Part shown: positions 53,062 to 61,983 of the stretch, piece by piece
Layout: each line of letters opens with the position of its first letter
Position numbering within the stretch: position 1 is the first letter of the stretch
DNA from: Bartonella taylorii
GTDB lineage: Bacteria > Pseudomonadota > Alphaproteobacteria > Rhizobiales > Rhizobiaceae
NCBI RefSeq assembly: GCF_023920105.1
Contig: NZ_CP083693.1
Span: 1,629,001 to 1,693,000 of the forward strand
Reading direction: 5' to 3'
Length of the DNA: 64,000 nt
Notes under the pieces: generated by a model
What the model was told of the DNA's origin: nothing
The model's input: the letters and a program-made list of their open reading frames with translations, nothing else
Databases searched by the model: none
Translations under genes and position numbers: made by a program

Positions 53062-54459
53062 ATGGCTAGCATTACCATTCGTAATCTTTCACCTGAAGTC
53101 AAAGAATCTTTGCGTATACGTGCCGCAAAAAATGGTGTCTCTATGGAAGAGGAAGCCCGTCGCCTTTTAAGTAATCCTTCCATTCCAACAACATGCCCCT
53201 CTCAAATAAGCGCTGTTGAATTGCAATCATTGCAATCAAAATCTCTTCTCCTTATTATTGGCGGTAGTATTGCAGCCTATAAAACGCTTGATTTGATTCG
53301 CCGTTTACAAGAACGTGGAGCACGCTTGAACATTATTATGACAAAAGCAGCACAAAAATTCATTACCCCTTTAGCAGCTGAAGCTTTGAGCGGTTATACT
53401 GTGTATAGTGATTTGTTTTCACGCGAAGAAGAACATGATATTGGACATATACGATTAGCACGTAATGCTGACCTTATTATTTTAGCGCCCGCTACAGCCA
53501 ATCGCATTGCAAAAATAGCCAACGGCATAGGAGATGATCTGGCTAATTGTGTGCTTTTAGCAGCACAATGCCCACTCTTGATTGCACCAGCCATGAATCC
53601 CACGATGTGGACACATCCAGCAACGGTTCGCAATGTTGCACAACTGCGCACAGATGGCGTTCATATAGTCGGACCAGAAATTGGAAAAATGGCTGAACGC
53701 GATGAAACAGGCTGTGGACGCATGAGTGAACCCTTAACCATTGTAGCCGCAGTAGAAACTCTTTTGGGTGTGCAAGAAAGGCCACTTGCTGGTCGCCATT
53801 TCATTGTTACTTCTGGCCCTACCCATGAACCGATTGATCCCGTGCGTTACCTTGCTAATCGCTCTTCAGGCAAACAAGGTCATGCTATTGCGATAGCTCT
53901 TACACATTTGGGCGCCAAAGTGACGCTTATTTGTGGACCGGTTAATCTTGCCGATCCACAAGGGGTCAAAACCATTCATGTTGAAACAGCGCATCAAATG
54001 TTACAAACTGTTCAGGATGCTTTGCCTGCCGATGGCGCAGTTTTTGTTGCTGCCGTTTGCGACTGGCGCAGCCAAACGCAATCTTCACACAAGATCAAAA
54101 AACATGCTCATCAAGCACCACCATCCTTGCAGATGGTTGAAAATCCTGATATTTTGGCAACAATTAGCCATGCTTCAAACCGTCCCCCACTTGTGATTGG
54201 CTTTGCTGCTGAAACCTGTGACATCATTGCTAATGCGCAAAAAAAATGTATCGAAAAAAGAGCAGATTTTATTCTTGCCAATGATATCTCTCTTCAAGCT
54301 GATGGCATAAGCGTTATGGGTGCTGATACAAATCAAGTTTATCTCGTTAGTAAAGAAAATGTTGAACAGTGGCCGCACATGAGTAAACAACAAGTAGCGC
54401 AAAAATTAGCAAGGGTTATTGTGTCATTTTTCAACCCCCATACCCCTATTCATCAATGA
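53062..54459 (+). CDS. coaBC: CoaBC (phosphopantothenoylcysteine synthetase/decarboxylase) with N-terminal ribbon-helix-helix domain
   Basis: Bifunctional coenzyme A enzyme (465 aa). The flavin decarboxylase half (about 60-240) has IIGGSIAAYKTLDLIRRL, APATANRIAKIANGIGDDL and the PAMNPTMW motif. The synthetase half (about 250-460) has VTSGPTHEPIDPVRYLANRS and KRADFILANDIS. Residues 1-38, MASITIRNLSPEVKESLRIR through SMEEEARRLL, match FitA-type ribbon-helix-helix antitoxins, joined by a linker of about 20 residues (39-60). This is a true in-frame fusion, with no stop or start between. GCGRM replaces the usual ACGDxGxGRM clamp. An ATG three codons earlier is possible. It follows ubiB by 68 nt. 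Confidence 0.93.
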   Translation: MASITIRNLSPEVKESLRIRAAKNGVSMEEEARRLLSNPSIPTTCPSQISAVELQSLQSKSLLLIIGGSIAAYKTLDLIRRLQERGARLNIIMTKAAQKFITPLAAEALSGYTVYSDLFSREEEHDIGHIRLARNADLIILAPATANRIAKIANGIGDDLANCVLLAAQCPLLIAPAMNPTMWTHPATVRNVAQLRTDGVHIVGPEIGKMAERDETGCGRMSEPLTIVAAVETLLGVQERPLAGRHFIVTSGPTHEPIDPVRYLANRSSGKQGHAIAIALTHLGAKVTLICGPVNLADPQGVKTIHVETAHQMLQTVQDALPADGAVFVAAVCDWRSQTQSSHKIKKHAHQAPPSLQMVENPDILATISHASNRPPLVIGFAAETCDIIANAQKKCIEKRADFILANDISLQADGISVMGADTNQVYLVSKENVEQWPHMSKQQVAQKLARVIVSFFNPHTPIHQ

Positions 54460-55172
54460 ACAAACGTAACCTTATTTCAAATAAGAATTTTTCAAACATC
54501 AAACCATCAAATACTTAAAAAGTGCAACACAAAACAAAAATGAAACTCACTTACCACATCACATAAAAGTATTTGTACGTATGATTCTCACTGAGAGAAC
54601 GGCCAACTTCGCAATCTCTTTCTCTCGCAAGAGATGAAAATCCTTATGTATTTCAGTTTATTTGTAAAATAGCTAGATTAGTTTCTTTTACCGCAACCCG
54701 TGTATGCTATTCATTTTATGAGCTTTGCAGAAAAATCCTATCGTGGTTTTCTACAATGCTAACCTCTTCCCAGCTCTAAAGGACGAAGATTCCTAGCCAC
54801 TACCAATCTGTTATTAGGTTGGGTTTTCTCAGGTAGTTTCTGCTTACGACCACTTATGTGATTGGCTTCATAAATTCTATGTATAACTCCCAATCTGAAT
54901 ATTTTATGCTACTTTTATACTTAGTTAGTACAAAAATTGAACTCAAGAATAAATAATATTGCGTTTTAAAATATACATGAATGCGCCTTATCACCATACT
55001 GAAAGAAAATGTTCTCCAGCATTTGCTTTACGATACTAGAGGTAAAAAATACCATCTTTTGACAGTTTCTCCTTAATCAACAAAATTATACGATTTATAA
55101 AATAAGTGCATATGTAAAGTACTTTCCAATCTATCTCTTGTTTTCACTTTTTTTCTTACTTACTTAGTTGTT
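54460..55172. other. Intergenic region after coaBC
   Basis: 0.7 kb without a usable frame. A weak hairpin (about 54805-54824, CCAATCT/AGGTTGG then GTTTTC) might be a terminator. No remnant of dut, which follows coaBC in many relatives, could be identified. Confidence 0.45.
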
Positions 55173-55892
55173 ATGATTTTTACTGCTGCTTATCGCGCCC
55201 TACAACGTCTTCTTACCCCACAATATCGAACTATGGTATTGAAAGCTTTTGGAATTACTGTTGTTGTGCTCATTATTCTATGGCTTTGTGTGCACCAACT
55301 GTTTGTATCTTACTTTTGGCCTTGGATTGCTCATTTTTTTCCTGGTTTACCAAGTTGGGCAGGATGGTTGGGATTGGGCATGATTATCATTTTTAATCTT
55401 GGCTTGGCTTTGCTGATGGCTTTTTTTATTGCCCCAATCACAGCTATGATTGGTGGTTTTTTTATTGATTCTGCTGCTGAAATTATTGAAAAAGAAGATT
55501 ATCCAAACGAACCTATTGGACATGCTCTATCGTTTGGGCATTCTCTCATTCTCTCCTTTAAATTTGTTATTTTAAGCCTTTTCGGTAATGGCATCGCTTT
55601 TCTTTTGTTTTTTGTGCCAGGTATCAATTTGGTCGCCTTTTATATTATTAATGGCTACTTGCTTGGCCGTGAATACTTTGTGTTTGCTGCTTACCGTTTT
55701 CGATCCGAACAAGAAGCGCACGCATTTTTACACACCCATTACACAACGGTTTTTGGTGCAGGATTGTTAATAGCGCTTTTTGTTTCGATTCCTATTCTTA
55801 ATTTAGCAACGCCGCTTTTCGCAGCCGCCTTTATGACACACTTACACAAGATGCTTTCCCTAAAAACCGCCGCATGCATCACACAAAAATAA
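55173..55892 (+). CDS. EI24/CysZ-like integral membrane protein
   Basis: Polytopic membrane protein of 239 aa with about four to six hydrophobic segments (for example ITVVVLIILWLCVHQLF, MIIIFNLGLALLMAFFIAP, LFGNGIAFLLFFVPGINLVA and FGAGLLIALFVSIPILN). FFVPGINLVAFYIINGYLLGREYF is characteristic of the EI24/CysZ group. CysZ is a sulfate transporter in E. coli, but alphaproteobacterial members are only distantly similar and their substrate is unknown. It is a single gene. Confidence 0.85.
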   Translation: MIFTAAYRALQRLLTPQYRTMVLKAFGITVVVLIILWLCVHQLFVSYFWPWIAHFFPGLPSWAGWLGLGMIIIFNLGLALLMAFFIAPITAMIGGFFIDSAAEIIEKEDYPNEPIGHALSFGHSLILSFKFVILSLFGNGIAFLLFFVPGINLVAFYIINGYLLGREYFVFAAYRFRSEQEAHAFLHTHYTTVFGAGLLIALFVSIPILNLATPLFAAAFMTHLHKMLSLKTAACITQK

Positions 55893-56457
55893 TAGTACTT
55901 ACTTAAAACCCAAAAAAGCTCATGAGCAAAAAGAAGTACTGAACTTGCTTTACGCTTTTAAAGGCCGCTTCCATTCTTCTCATCAGAGAAACTCCTTGAA
56001 AAAAAAATTTCTCTGGTGCTGGAATTTTGCTAGTATAAATATTATTATACCCTTTTGTTTTTATGGGTTATTATAGCCTTATTGATATTTTATTATAAGG
56101 TTTCTTTGCTTCAAGGGACTTGGGTTAATGATTAATCGGATGGTCGTTTTCATCAGAAGCAAATCAGGAGTTCGCAAACCAGCAGAGAAAGTAGATTTTG
56201 ATATCAAAGCAAACAAACAAATAATGTAAGTTATAAATCTGTTGAGAGGCTTTTTATAAGGAATACTCTTTATGCAGATAATTGCCCGTGAAATTGGAAT
56301 AAAAAATTAAAAGACAATAGAGTTAGAACTATACGTATACTGGTAAAAGTATTAAATAGATTTGTTTATTCAGACGGCAAAACGAGTCTGACTACTTAAG
56401 TCTTATATTTTTCAAATCATGCAAAAAGTGCATAATGTTTAAAGAGAGGCTACAAAG
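55893..56457. other. Intergenic region upstream of accD
   Basis: Contains an imperfect hairpin (55981-56018) and a 33-codon frame (56128-56229) with a poor ribosome site that I do not call. In relatives trpA lies directly upstream of accD; no remnant of it is recognisable. Confidence 0.45.
55981..56018. repeat. Hairpin downstream of the EI24 gene
   Basis: CATCAGAGAAA and TTTCTCTGGTG pair over 11 positions with one G-U, around a 16-nt A-rich loop. There is no T-run after it on the plus strand, so it is a poor terminator candidate by itself. Confidence 0.4.
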
Positions 56458-57378
56458 ATGAACTGGATTACAAATTATGTTCGTCCTAAAATTAACTCTA
56501 TATTGGGGCGCCGTGAAATTCCAGATAATCTATGGATTAAAGATCCCATCAGTGGTGAAATGGTCTTCCATAAAGATTTAGAAGTGAATCAATATGTGGT
56601 TCCTACTTCTGGCTATCATATGCGCATCAGCGCTAAAAATCGTCTCATGCATTTTTTTGATGATGGCGTTTATACGCCTCTTGAAAATCCAAAAGTTGTA
56701 ACAGATCCTTTAAAGTTTCGCGATGAAAAACGCTATATTGACCGGTTAAAAGATTATCGTTCTAAACTTGGTGTTGATGACAATATTTTAAGTGCACGAG
56801 GAACCATAGAGGGTTTACCGATTATAGCTACCGTTCAAGACTTTGCCTTTATGGGTGGCTCTCTTGGTATGGCTTCAGGAGAAGCTATCATAAAAGCTTT
56901 TGATACCGCCATTGCTGAAAAACGCCCTTTAGTTCTTTTTGCTGCTTCTGGCGGTGCACGCATGCAAGAAGGAACACTTTCATTGATGCAAATGCCTCGT
57001 ACAACCGTAGCTATCGAAATGATGAAGGAAGCAAAACTCCCCTATATTGTGGTTCTTACCAATCCAACCACCGGTGGTGTTACTGCTTCTTATGCCATGC
57101 TTGGTGATATTCACATTGCCGAACCCGGTGCTATGATTGGTTTTGCGGGACCACGTGTCATTCAACAAACCATACGTGAAACCTTACCAGAAGGTTTTCA
57201 AAGCAGTGAATATCTGCTCGAACATGGCATGGTTGATATGGTTGTATCGCGCTTAAAAATGAAAGCGACCATTGCACGCCTTCTACGCTTGATGATGAAA
57301 TATCCTGCCACTGTTAACCCTTCCAATCCATCGCCAACAAATTCTCAAACATCGGTTTCTACAACAAAAGCAGCTTAA
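56458..57378 (+). CDS. accD: Acetyl-CoA carboxylase carboxyltransferase subunit beta
   Basis: Beta half of the carboxyltransferase making malonyl-CoA for fatty acid synthesis (306 aa). The crotonase-like core is clear: [50 protein letters not shown] and [17 protein letters not shown]. At the N-terminus the four Cys of the zinc ribbon found in E. coli AccD are replaced by Asp29, Ser32, Val48 and Ser51, while the surrounding sequence ([20 protein letters not shown]) still aligns. Loss of the zinc site appears to be a Rhizobiales trait. It is followed 4 nt later by folC. Confidence 0.96.
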   Translation: MNWITNYVRPKINSILGRREIPDNLWIKDPISGEMVFHKDLEVNQYVVPTSGYHMRISAKNRLMHFFDDGVYTPLENPKVVTDPLKFRDEKRYIDRLKDYRSKLGVDDNILSARGTIEGLPIIATVQDFAFMGGSLGMASGEAIIKAFDTAIAEKRPLVLFAASGGARMQEGTLSLMQMPRTTVAIEMMKEAKLPYIVVLTNPTTGGVTASYAMLGDIHIAEPGAMIGFAGPRVIQQTIRETLPEGFQSSEYLLEHGMVDMVVSRLKMKATIARLLRLMMKYPATVNPSNPSPTNSQTSVSTTKAA

Positions 57379-57382
57379 GTGT

Positions 57383-58702
57383 ATGGAAAAAAGCCAAGTG
57401 CAAAGGGTGGTAGATGATTTACTGAAAAACTATCCAAAAAAGTTTGATCTTTCTTTAGAACGTATTCTTCACCTTTTAGAACGTCTTGGCAATCCACATT
57501 TAAAGCTTGCGCCTGTTATTCACATTGCTGGCACAAATGGAAAAGGATCTGCTTCAGCTATTTGTCGCGCTCTTTTGGAAAGCGCAGGCTACCGCGTTCA
57601 TGTCTATAGTTCACCTCATTTGGTGAACTGGAATGAACGCTGTCGGCTAGGTCAAATAGGAGGCGGACAATTTGTCACAGAGAACAAATTGGCTGAAACA
57701 ATTCATGAAATCATAAAAGTGAATCGTGACAAACCGATTACTGTTTTTGAAATTTTTACAGCAGCTGCCTTTATGTTATTTAGCACACATCCAGCTGATG
57801 TAGTGATTCTAGAAGTTGGATTAGGAGGACGTTTTGATGCTACAAATGTAATTAACAAGCCAGCCGTATCCCTTATTATGCCCATTGACTATGATCATGA
57901 GACTTTTCTTGGAAACACAATTGCACAAATTGCTTTTCAAAAAGGGGGAATTATCAAACCAGCTGTTCCAGTGGTTATCGGTAAGCAAGACCATGATGAA
58001 ACCTTTTCACTTTTAACAACCCTTGCGGATAAAAATAAAGCACCTTATTCCCTGTTTGATCAAGATTATCAAAGCTATACAGAATATGGGCATATGGTCT
58101 TTCAAAATAGTCAAGGTCTTATGGATCTTCCACTTCCTAACCTTATTGGAGATCACCAAATTGCTAATGCCGGAGCCTCTCTTGAAGCAGTTTATCAAGC
58201 AGGTTTTCAACTTTCAGAACAATCAATAAATCATGCTTTGCAAAATATTTACTGGCCAGCACGGATGCAACATCTTACCCATGGAAACTTGGTTGATCAA
58301 CTGTCTCCTAGTATTGATTTATGGTTAGATGGTGGTCATAATCCCGCTGCTGGAAAAGTTGTTGCGGCAGAGTTTAGTCAATGGAGAAAAAAATCAAACC
58401 GTCCTCTCATTATGATTGCTGGTATGCTCAATACTAAAGATGCTGTCGGTTATTTCCGTCCTCTAGCAAAACTCGTAGATAAAGTCTATACGATCCCGTT
58501 AACTGACAACAACGCTAGTATTTGTCCAACGATTTTAGCTGAATCCGCACGGAAAGTAGGACTCTTTGCTACCCCACAAGATCATCTACAAGATGCCTTA
58601 CATAAAATTAACTCAGAGCATAAAGATGCAATTGTCCTTATTGGTGGTTCCCTTTACCTTGCAGGCGATATTTTACGTGACAACAAAACACCACCATGTT
58701 AG
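57383..58702 (+). CDS. folC: Bifunctional folylpolyglutamate/dihydrofolate synthase
   Basis: ATP-dependent ligase adding glutamate to dihydropteroate and folates (439 aa). The P-loop is HIAGTNGKGSASAICRAL, followed by YSSPHLVNWNERCRL, the metal-site region LEVGLGGRFDATNV, and DYDHETFLGNTIAQIAFQKGGIIK. The C-terminal domain contains LWLDGGHNPAAGKVV. It lies 4 nt behind accD, the standard alphaproteobacterial pair. Confidence 0.95.
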   Translation: MEKSQVQRVVDDLLKNYPKKFDLSLERILHLLERLGNPHLKLAPVIHIAGTNGKGSASAICRALLESAGYRVHVYSSPHLVNWNERCRLGQIGGGQFVTENKLAETIHEIIKVNRDKPITVFEIFTAAAFMLFSTHPADVVILEVGLGGRFDATNVINKPAVSLIMPIDYDHETFLGNTIAQIAFQKGGIIKPAVPVVIGKQDHDETFSLLTTLADKNKAPYSLFDQDYQSYTEYGHMVFQNSQGLMDLPLPNLIGDHQIANAGASLEAVYQAGFQLSEQSINHALQNIYWPARMQHLTHGNLVDQLSPSIDLWLDGGHNPAAGKVVAAEFSQWRKKSNRPLIMIAGMLNTKDAVGYFRPLAKLVDKVYTIPLTDNNASICPTILAESARKVGLFATPQDHLQDALHKINSEHKDAIVLIGGSLYLAGDILRDNKTPPC

Positions 58703-58745
58703 GAATTGATTATTCATAGAGCTTTGAAAGATTGACCTTTTAATC

Positions 58746-59744
58746 ATGCAACTTGATTTTGCACTTTATCAACATCCTAAACTTATTACTGTTTTCGGCG
58801 GCTCTGGCTTTGTAGGGCGGTATGTTGTTGAAACTTTAACCAAGCGGGGTTATCGTGTTCGCATTGCTGTTCGTCGTCCACAAAAAGCTTATTACATGCT
58901 CCAAATAGGAGAAGTGGGACAAACCCAAATGCTTAAAACTGATATCAAGCATCGGGCCTCTGTTGCACGTGCATTGCTTGGAGCAGATGGTGCAGTGTTT
59001 CTTCCTGGTAGCTTAGCGCAAGCAAATCAGTCAAACTTTCAAAAAGCACAAATTGATGGTACACAAAATGTTTCTGAATTAACAGCAGAAGCCGGTATTC
59101 CACTTATTTACATGTCAGCACTTGTAGCCGATCAACATGCTTCATGCCTTTATGCACGCATCAAATTTGCGGGTGAACAAATCGTTCAAAATAAGTATCC
59201 TCAAGCGATTATTATGCGCCCATCCGTTATCTTTGGACCAGAGGATTGTTTCTTTAACACCTTAGCAGACTTATCACGTTTTTTACCAATCATGCCCCTT
59301 TTTGGTGGTGGACAAAGTAAATTGCAACCCGTGTATGTAGGTGACATCGCGGAATTTGTTGTACGCGCTTTAGAAGAACATGTTACCTTTGGAAAAATCT
59401 ATGATCTTGGTGGCCCACAAATTATGACATTCCAAAATGTCCTTGAAAATATATTTAAAATTATTCACCGCAAAAAGACAACTCTACCCATACCTCTTTC
59501 TGCCGGTCTGTTGATTGGAAGTTTTTTGGGAATTATCGGTAAATTACCTTTAGTGCCAACATTGTTAACTGCCGATCAAATACGTTTCCTACAATTAGAT
59601 AATGTTGTCTCTCAAGCAGCAATAGAAAACGGACAAACTTTAGAGGGAGCAGGAATTGTTCCCAGAGCAATGGCTGCACTCTTGCCTAGTTATCTCTGGC
59701 GGTTTCGTCCACATGGCCAATTTTCCAAAAATTTTCCAGCGTAG
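58746..59744 (+). CDS. Complex I NDUFA9-like NAD(P)-binding protein
   Basis: Atypical short-chain dehydrogenase/epimerase-fold protein of 332 aa. The dinucleotide-binding motif is VFGGSGFVGRYVVETL (residues 16-31). MRPSVIFGPEDCFFN and PLFGGGQSKLQPVYVGDIAEFV are typical of the NDUFA9 subgroup, which in mitochondria is an accessory subunit of complex I. In bacteria its role is unproven. It lies 44 nt behind folC on the same strand. Confidence 0.88.
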   Translation: MQLDFALYQHPKLITVFGGSGFVGRYVVETLTKRGYRVRIAVRRPQKAYYMLQIGEVGQTQMLKTDIKHRASVARALLGADGAVFLPGSLAQANQSNFQKAQIDGTQNVSELTAEAGIPLIYMSALVADQHASCLYARIKFAGEQIVQNKYPQAIIMRPSVIFGPEDCFFNTLADLSRFLPIMPLFGGGQSKLQPVYVGDIAEFVVRALEEHVTFGKIYDLGGPQIMTFQNVLENIFKIIHRKKTTLPIPLSAGLLIGSFLGIIGKLPLVPTLLTADQIRFLQLDNVVSQAAIENGQTLEGAGIVPRAMAALLPSYLWRFRPHGQFSKNFPA

Positions 59745-60546
59745 CGTATATGCCTATAATTATTTAATGTATTGATTTATAATGATAATTCGTTGTTTTC
59801 CATAGTGGAATATACACACCGAAGAGAGTTAATATTTTCTCATTTTGAGCCATTACATTTTGAATCATAAAAAACGCTTACTTGTACATCACAAGAGAAA
59901 GCGGCGTGTGGATAAAAATTATCTCAGAAAAGACTAAATATACGTGCTATAAAACCACCTTAATGCAAGAGCAGACGCAACATAGGAAGTCAAAAAATAT
60001 AAAATGGTTATAGCTCGTTATTTTACAAGCATAAGTAAGGAAGGTGATACCCAATGAATTTTGTATTCTACCACTATAGGTAGTACTAAAAATAGAATCA
60101 GAGGCAATGAGATATGTCTTTTTAAAATAAATACGTGAATGAGCAACACAACGACATGCTATTCTTCGTGAGTGTATATATTTTTTACATCTGAATTAAT
60201 TTCTTACTCCACAAAAGAAAGTATAGCTACATTGAAAAAATTAATATGTCTCTCTTTCTTTTCAAAATACCAAATCTCGTAGCTGTTTTCTTTGTTACCT
60301 TATCCTCTTCACAGTTTAAAAATGAACGAATGTCGATAAAACTTTGTTCACTTAAGAAGACCTTGCAAGCGCTTTTTGTAGCCTGCTGATAACATCATTG
60401 CACAATGGGTAAAGCATGTTTATTGTACAAAATTTATGGAAACTTAAAAAAATTTCTAAGTAAAGAAACCTTTCTATTCACTTCACTTGCATTTTTTTTT
60501 AATTTCTCCTACCGTTTTGCAAAAACTGATTTTAAAGGAATAAAAA
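59745..60546. other. Intergenic region upstream of ahcY
   Basis: Its first half is repeat copy 2 (59771-60180). The rest is AT-rich leader and promoter sequence for ahcY, with no recognised riboswitch. Confidence 0.5.
59771..60180 (+). repeat. Degenerate dispersed repeat, copy 2
   Basis: Aligns with 37430-37850 in the same orientation. The blocks are 59771-59802, 59881-59896, 59962-59974 and 60134-60146, with near-identical spacing (363 against 355 nt from first to last). The intervening sequence has diverged heavily. It lies directly before ahcY, where the gene order differs from relatives. Confidence 0.7.
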
Positions 60547-61944
60547 ATGGCAACTCCAAATTATGTTGTCAAAGATATCGCGCTTGCTGCCTATGGGCGT
60601 AAAGAACTTGATATTGCTGAAACTGAAATGCCTGGTTTAATGGCTTGCCGTGAAGAGTTTTCTTCTAGCCAACCTTTGCGCGGAGCACGTATTTCTGGTT
60701 CATTGCACATGACAATTCAAACAGCTGTTTTGATTGAGACATTGAAAATGATCGGTGCCGATGTACGCTGGAGTTCTAGCAATATTTTTTCCACGCAAGA
60801 CCATGCAGCAGCGGCTATTGCAGCCACAGGTACTCCTGTTTTCGCGGTTAAAGGTGAAACACTTGAAGAATATTGGACTTATATAGATGCAATTTTCCAG
60901 TGGCCCGATGGCAAACCCTCCAATCTTATCTTAGATGATGGATCTGATGCTACAAACTATATTTTGATGGGAGGCCGTGCAGAAGAAAATAAAGATATTC
61001 TATCTCACCCCAAAACAGAAGAAGAGGGGATTTTTTTCAAACAAATCCAAAAACGTATGGATGCTACACCAGGATTTTTCATACGCCAGCGTGCAGCAAT
61101 CAAAGGTGTAAGCGAAGAAACTACAACGGGTGTACAACGCCTTTATCAATTGCAAAAGGAAGGGCTTTTGCCTTTCCCAGCTATTAACGTCAATGATAGT
61201 GTCACTAAATCAAAATTTGATAATAAATATGGATGTAAAGAATCACTAGTAGACGGTATCCGACGCGCAACAGACGTTATGATAGCTGGTAAGACTGCTA
61301 TTGTCTGTGGTTATGGTGATGTGGGTAAAGGTTCAGCAGCTTCTCTTTCAGGTGCTGGAGCCCGCGTCAAAGTAACAGAAATTGATCCGATCTGTGCCCT
61401 TCAAGCAGCTATGGATGGCTATGAAGTTGTTAACTTAGATGATGCTGCCTCCAGTGCTGATATTATCATCACAACAACGGGCAATAAAGATATTGTCCGA
61501 TTAGACCATATGCGACAAGTTAAAGATATGTGCATCCTTGGAAACATTGGCCATTTTGATAACGAAATCCAAGTAGCAGCCCTTAGAAATTTACCATGGA
61601 CGAATATTAAGCCACAAGTTGATATGATCACCTTTCCTGATGGGAAACGTATCATTTTGCTCTCTGAAGGGCGTTTACTTAACCTCGGTAATGCTACCGG
61701 ACACCCTTCTTTTGTCATGTCTGCCTCATTTACCAATCAAGTTCTAGCGCAAATTGAACTCTTTACCCAATCAGAACACTATAAAAATGAAGTAGCTGTT
61801 TTGCCAAAGCTCCTTGATGAGAAAGTTGCGCGTCTTCACCTTGATCGGTTAGGAATAAAATTAAGCGTTTTATCAGAAGAACAAGCCGCTTATATTGGAG
61901 TTACACCACAAGGACCCTATAAACCAAATCATTACCGTTATTAA
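60547..61944 (+). CDS. ahcY: Adenosylhomocysteinase
   Basis: NAD-dependent hydrolase of S-adenosylhomocysteine, removing the inhibitor produced by methyltransferases (465 aa). Motifs are [49 protein letters not shown], the NAD site [21 protein letters not shown], and the C-terminal tail KPNHYRY that reaches into the neighbouring subunit. AAAGGA precedes the ATG. It is followed after 39 nt by divL. In Agrobacterium-type genomes the HPr gene lies upstream; here a decayed repeat does. Confidence 0.97.
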   Translation: MATPNYVVKDIALAAYGRKELDIAETEMPGLMACREEFSSSQPLRGARISGSLHMTIQTAVLIETLKMIGADVRWSSSNIFSTQDHAAAAIAATGTPVFAVKGETLEEYWTYIDAIFQWPDGKPSNLILDDGSDATNYILMGGRAEENKDILSHPKTEEEGIFFKQIQKRMDATPGFFIRQRAAIKGVSEETTTGVQRLYQLQKEGLLPFPAINVNDSVTKSKFDNKYGCKESLVDGIRRATDVMIAGKTAIVCGYGDVGKGSAASLSGAGARVKVTEIDPICALQAAMDGYEVVNLDDAASSADIIITTTGNKDIVRLDHMRQVKDMCILGNIGHFDNEIQVAALRNLPWTNIKPQVDMITFPDGKRIILLSEGRLLNLGNATGHPSFVMSASFTNQVLAQIELFTQSEHYKNEVAVLPKLLDEKVARLHLDRLGIKLSVLSEEQAAYIGVTPQGPYKPNHYRY

Positions 61945-61983
61945 AACGTTTCCCTCAGTTAAAAGAAAAAAGGAAAACGCATC

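Noticed and set aside
56128..56229. 33-codon frame upstream of accD
   Set aside because: Weak ribosome site and no pattern to support translation; too short to judge.
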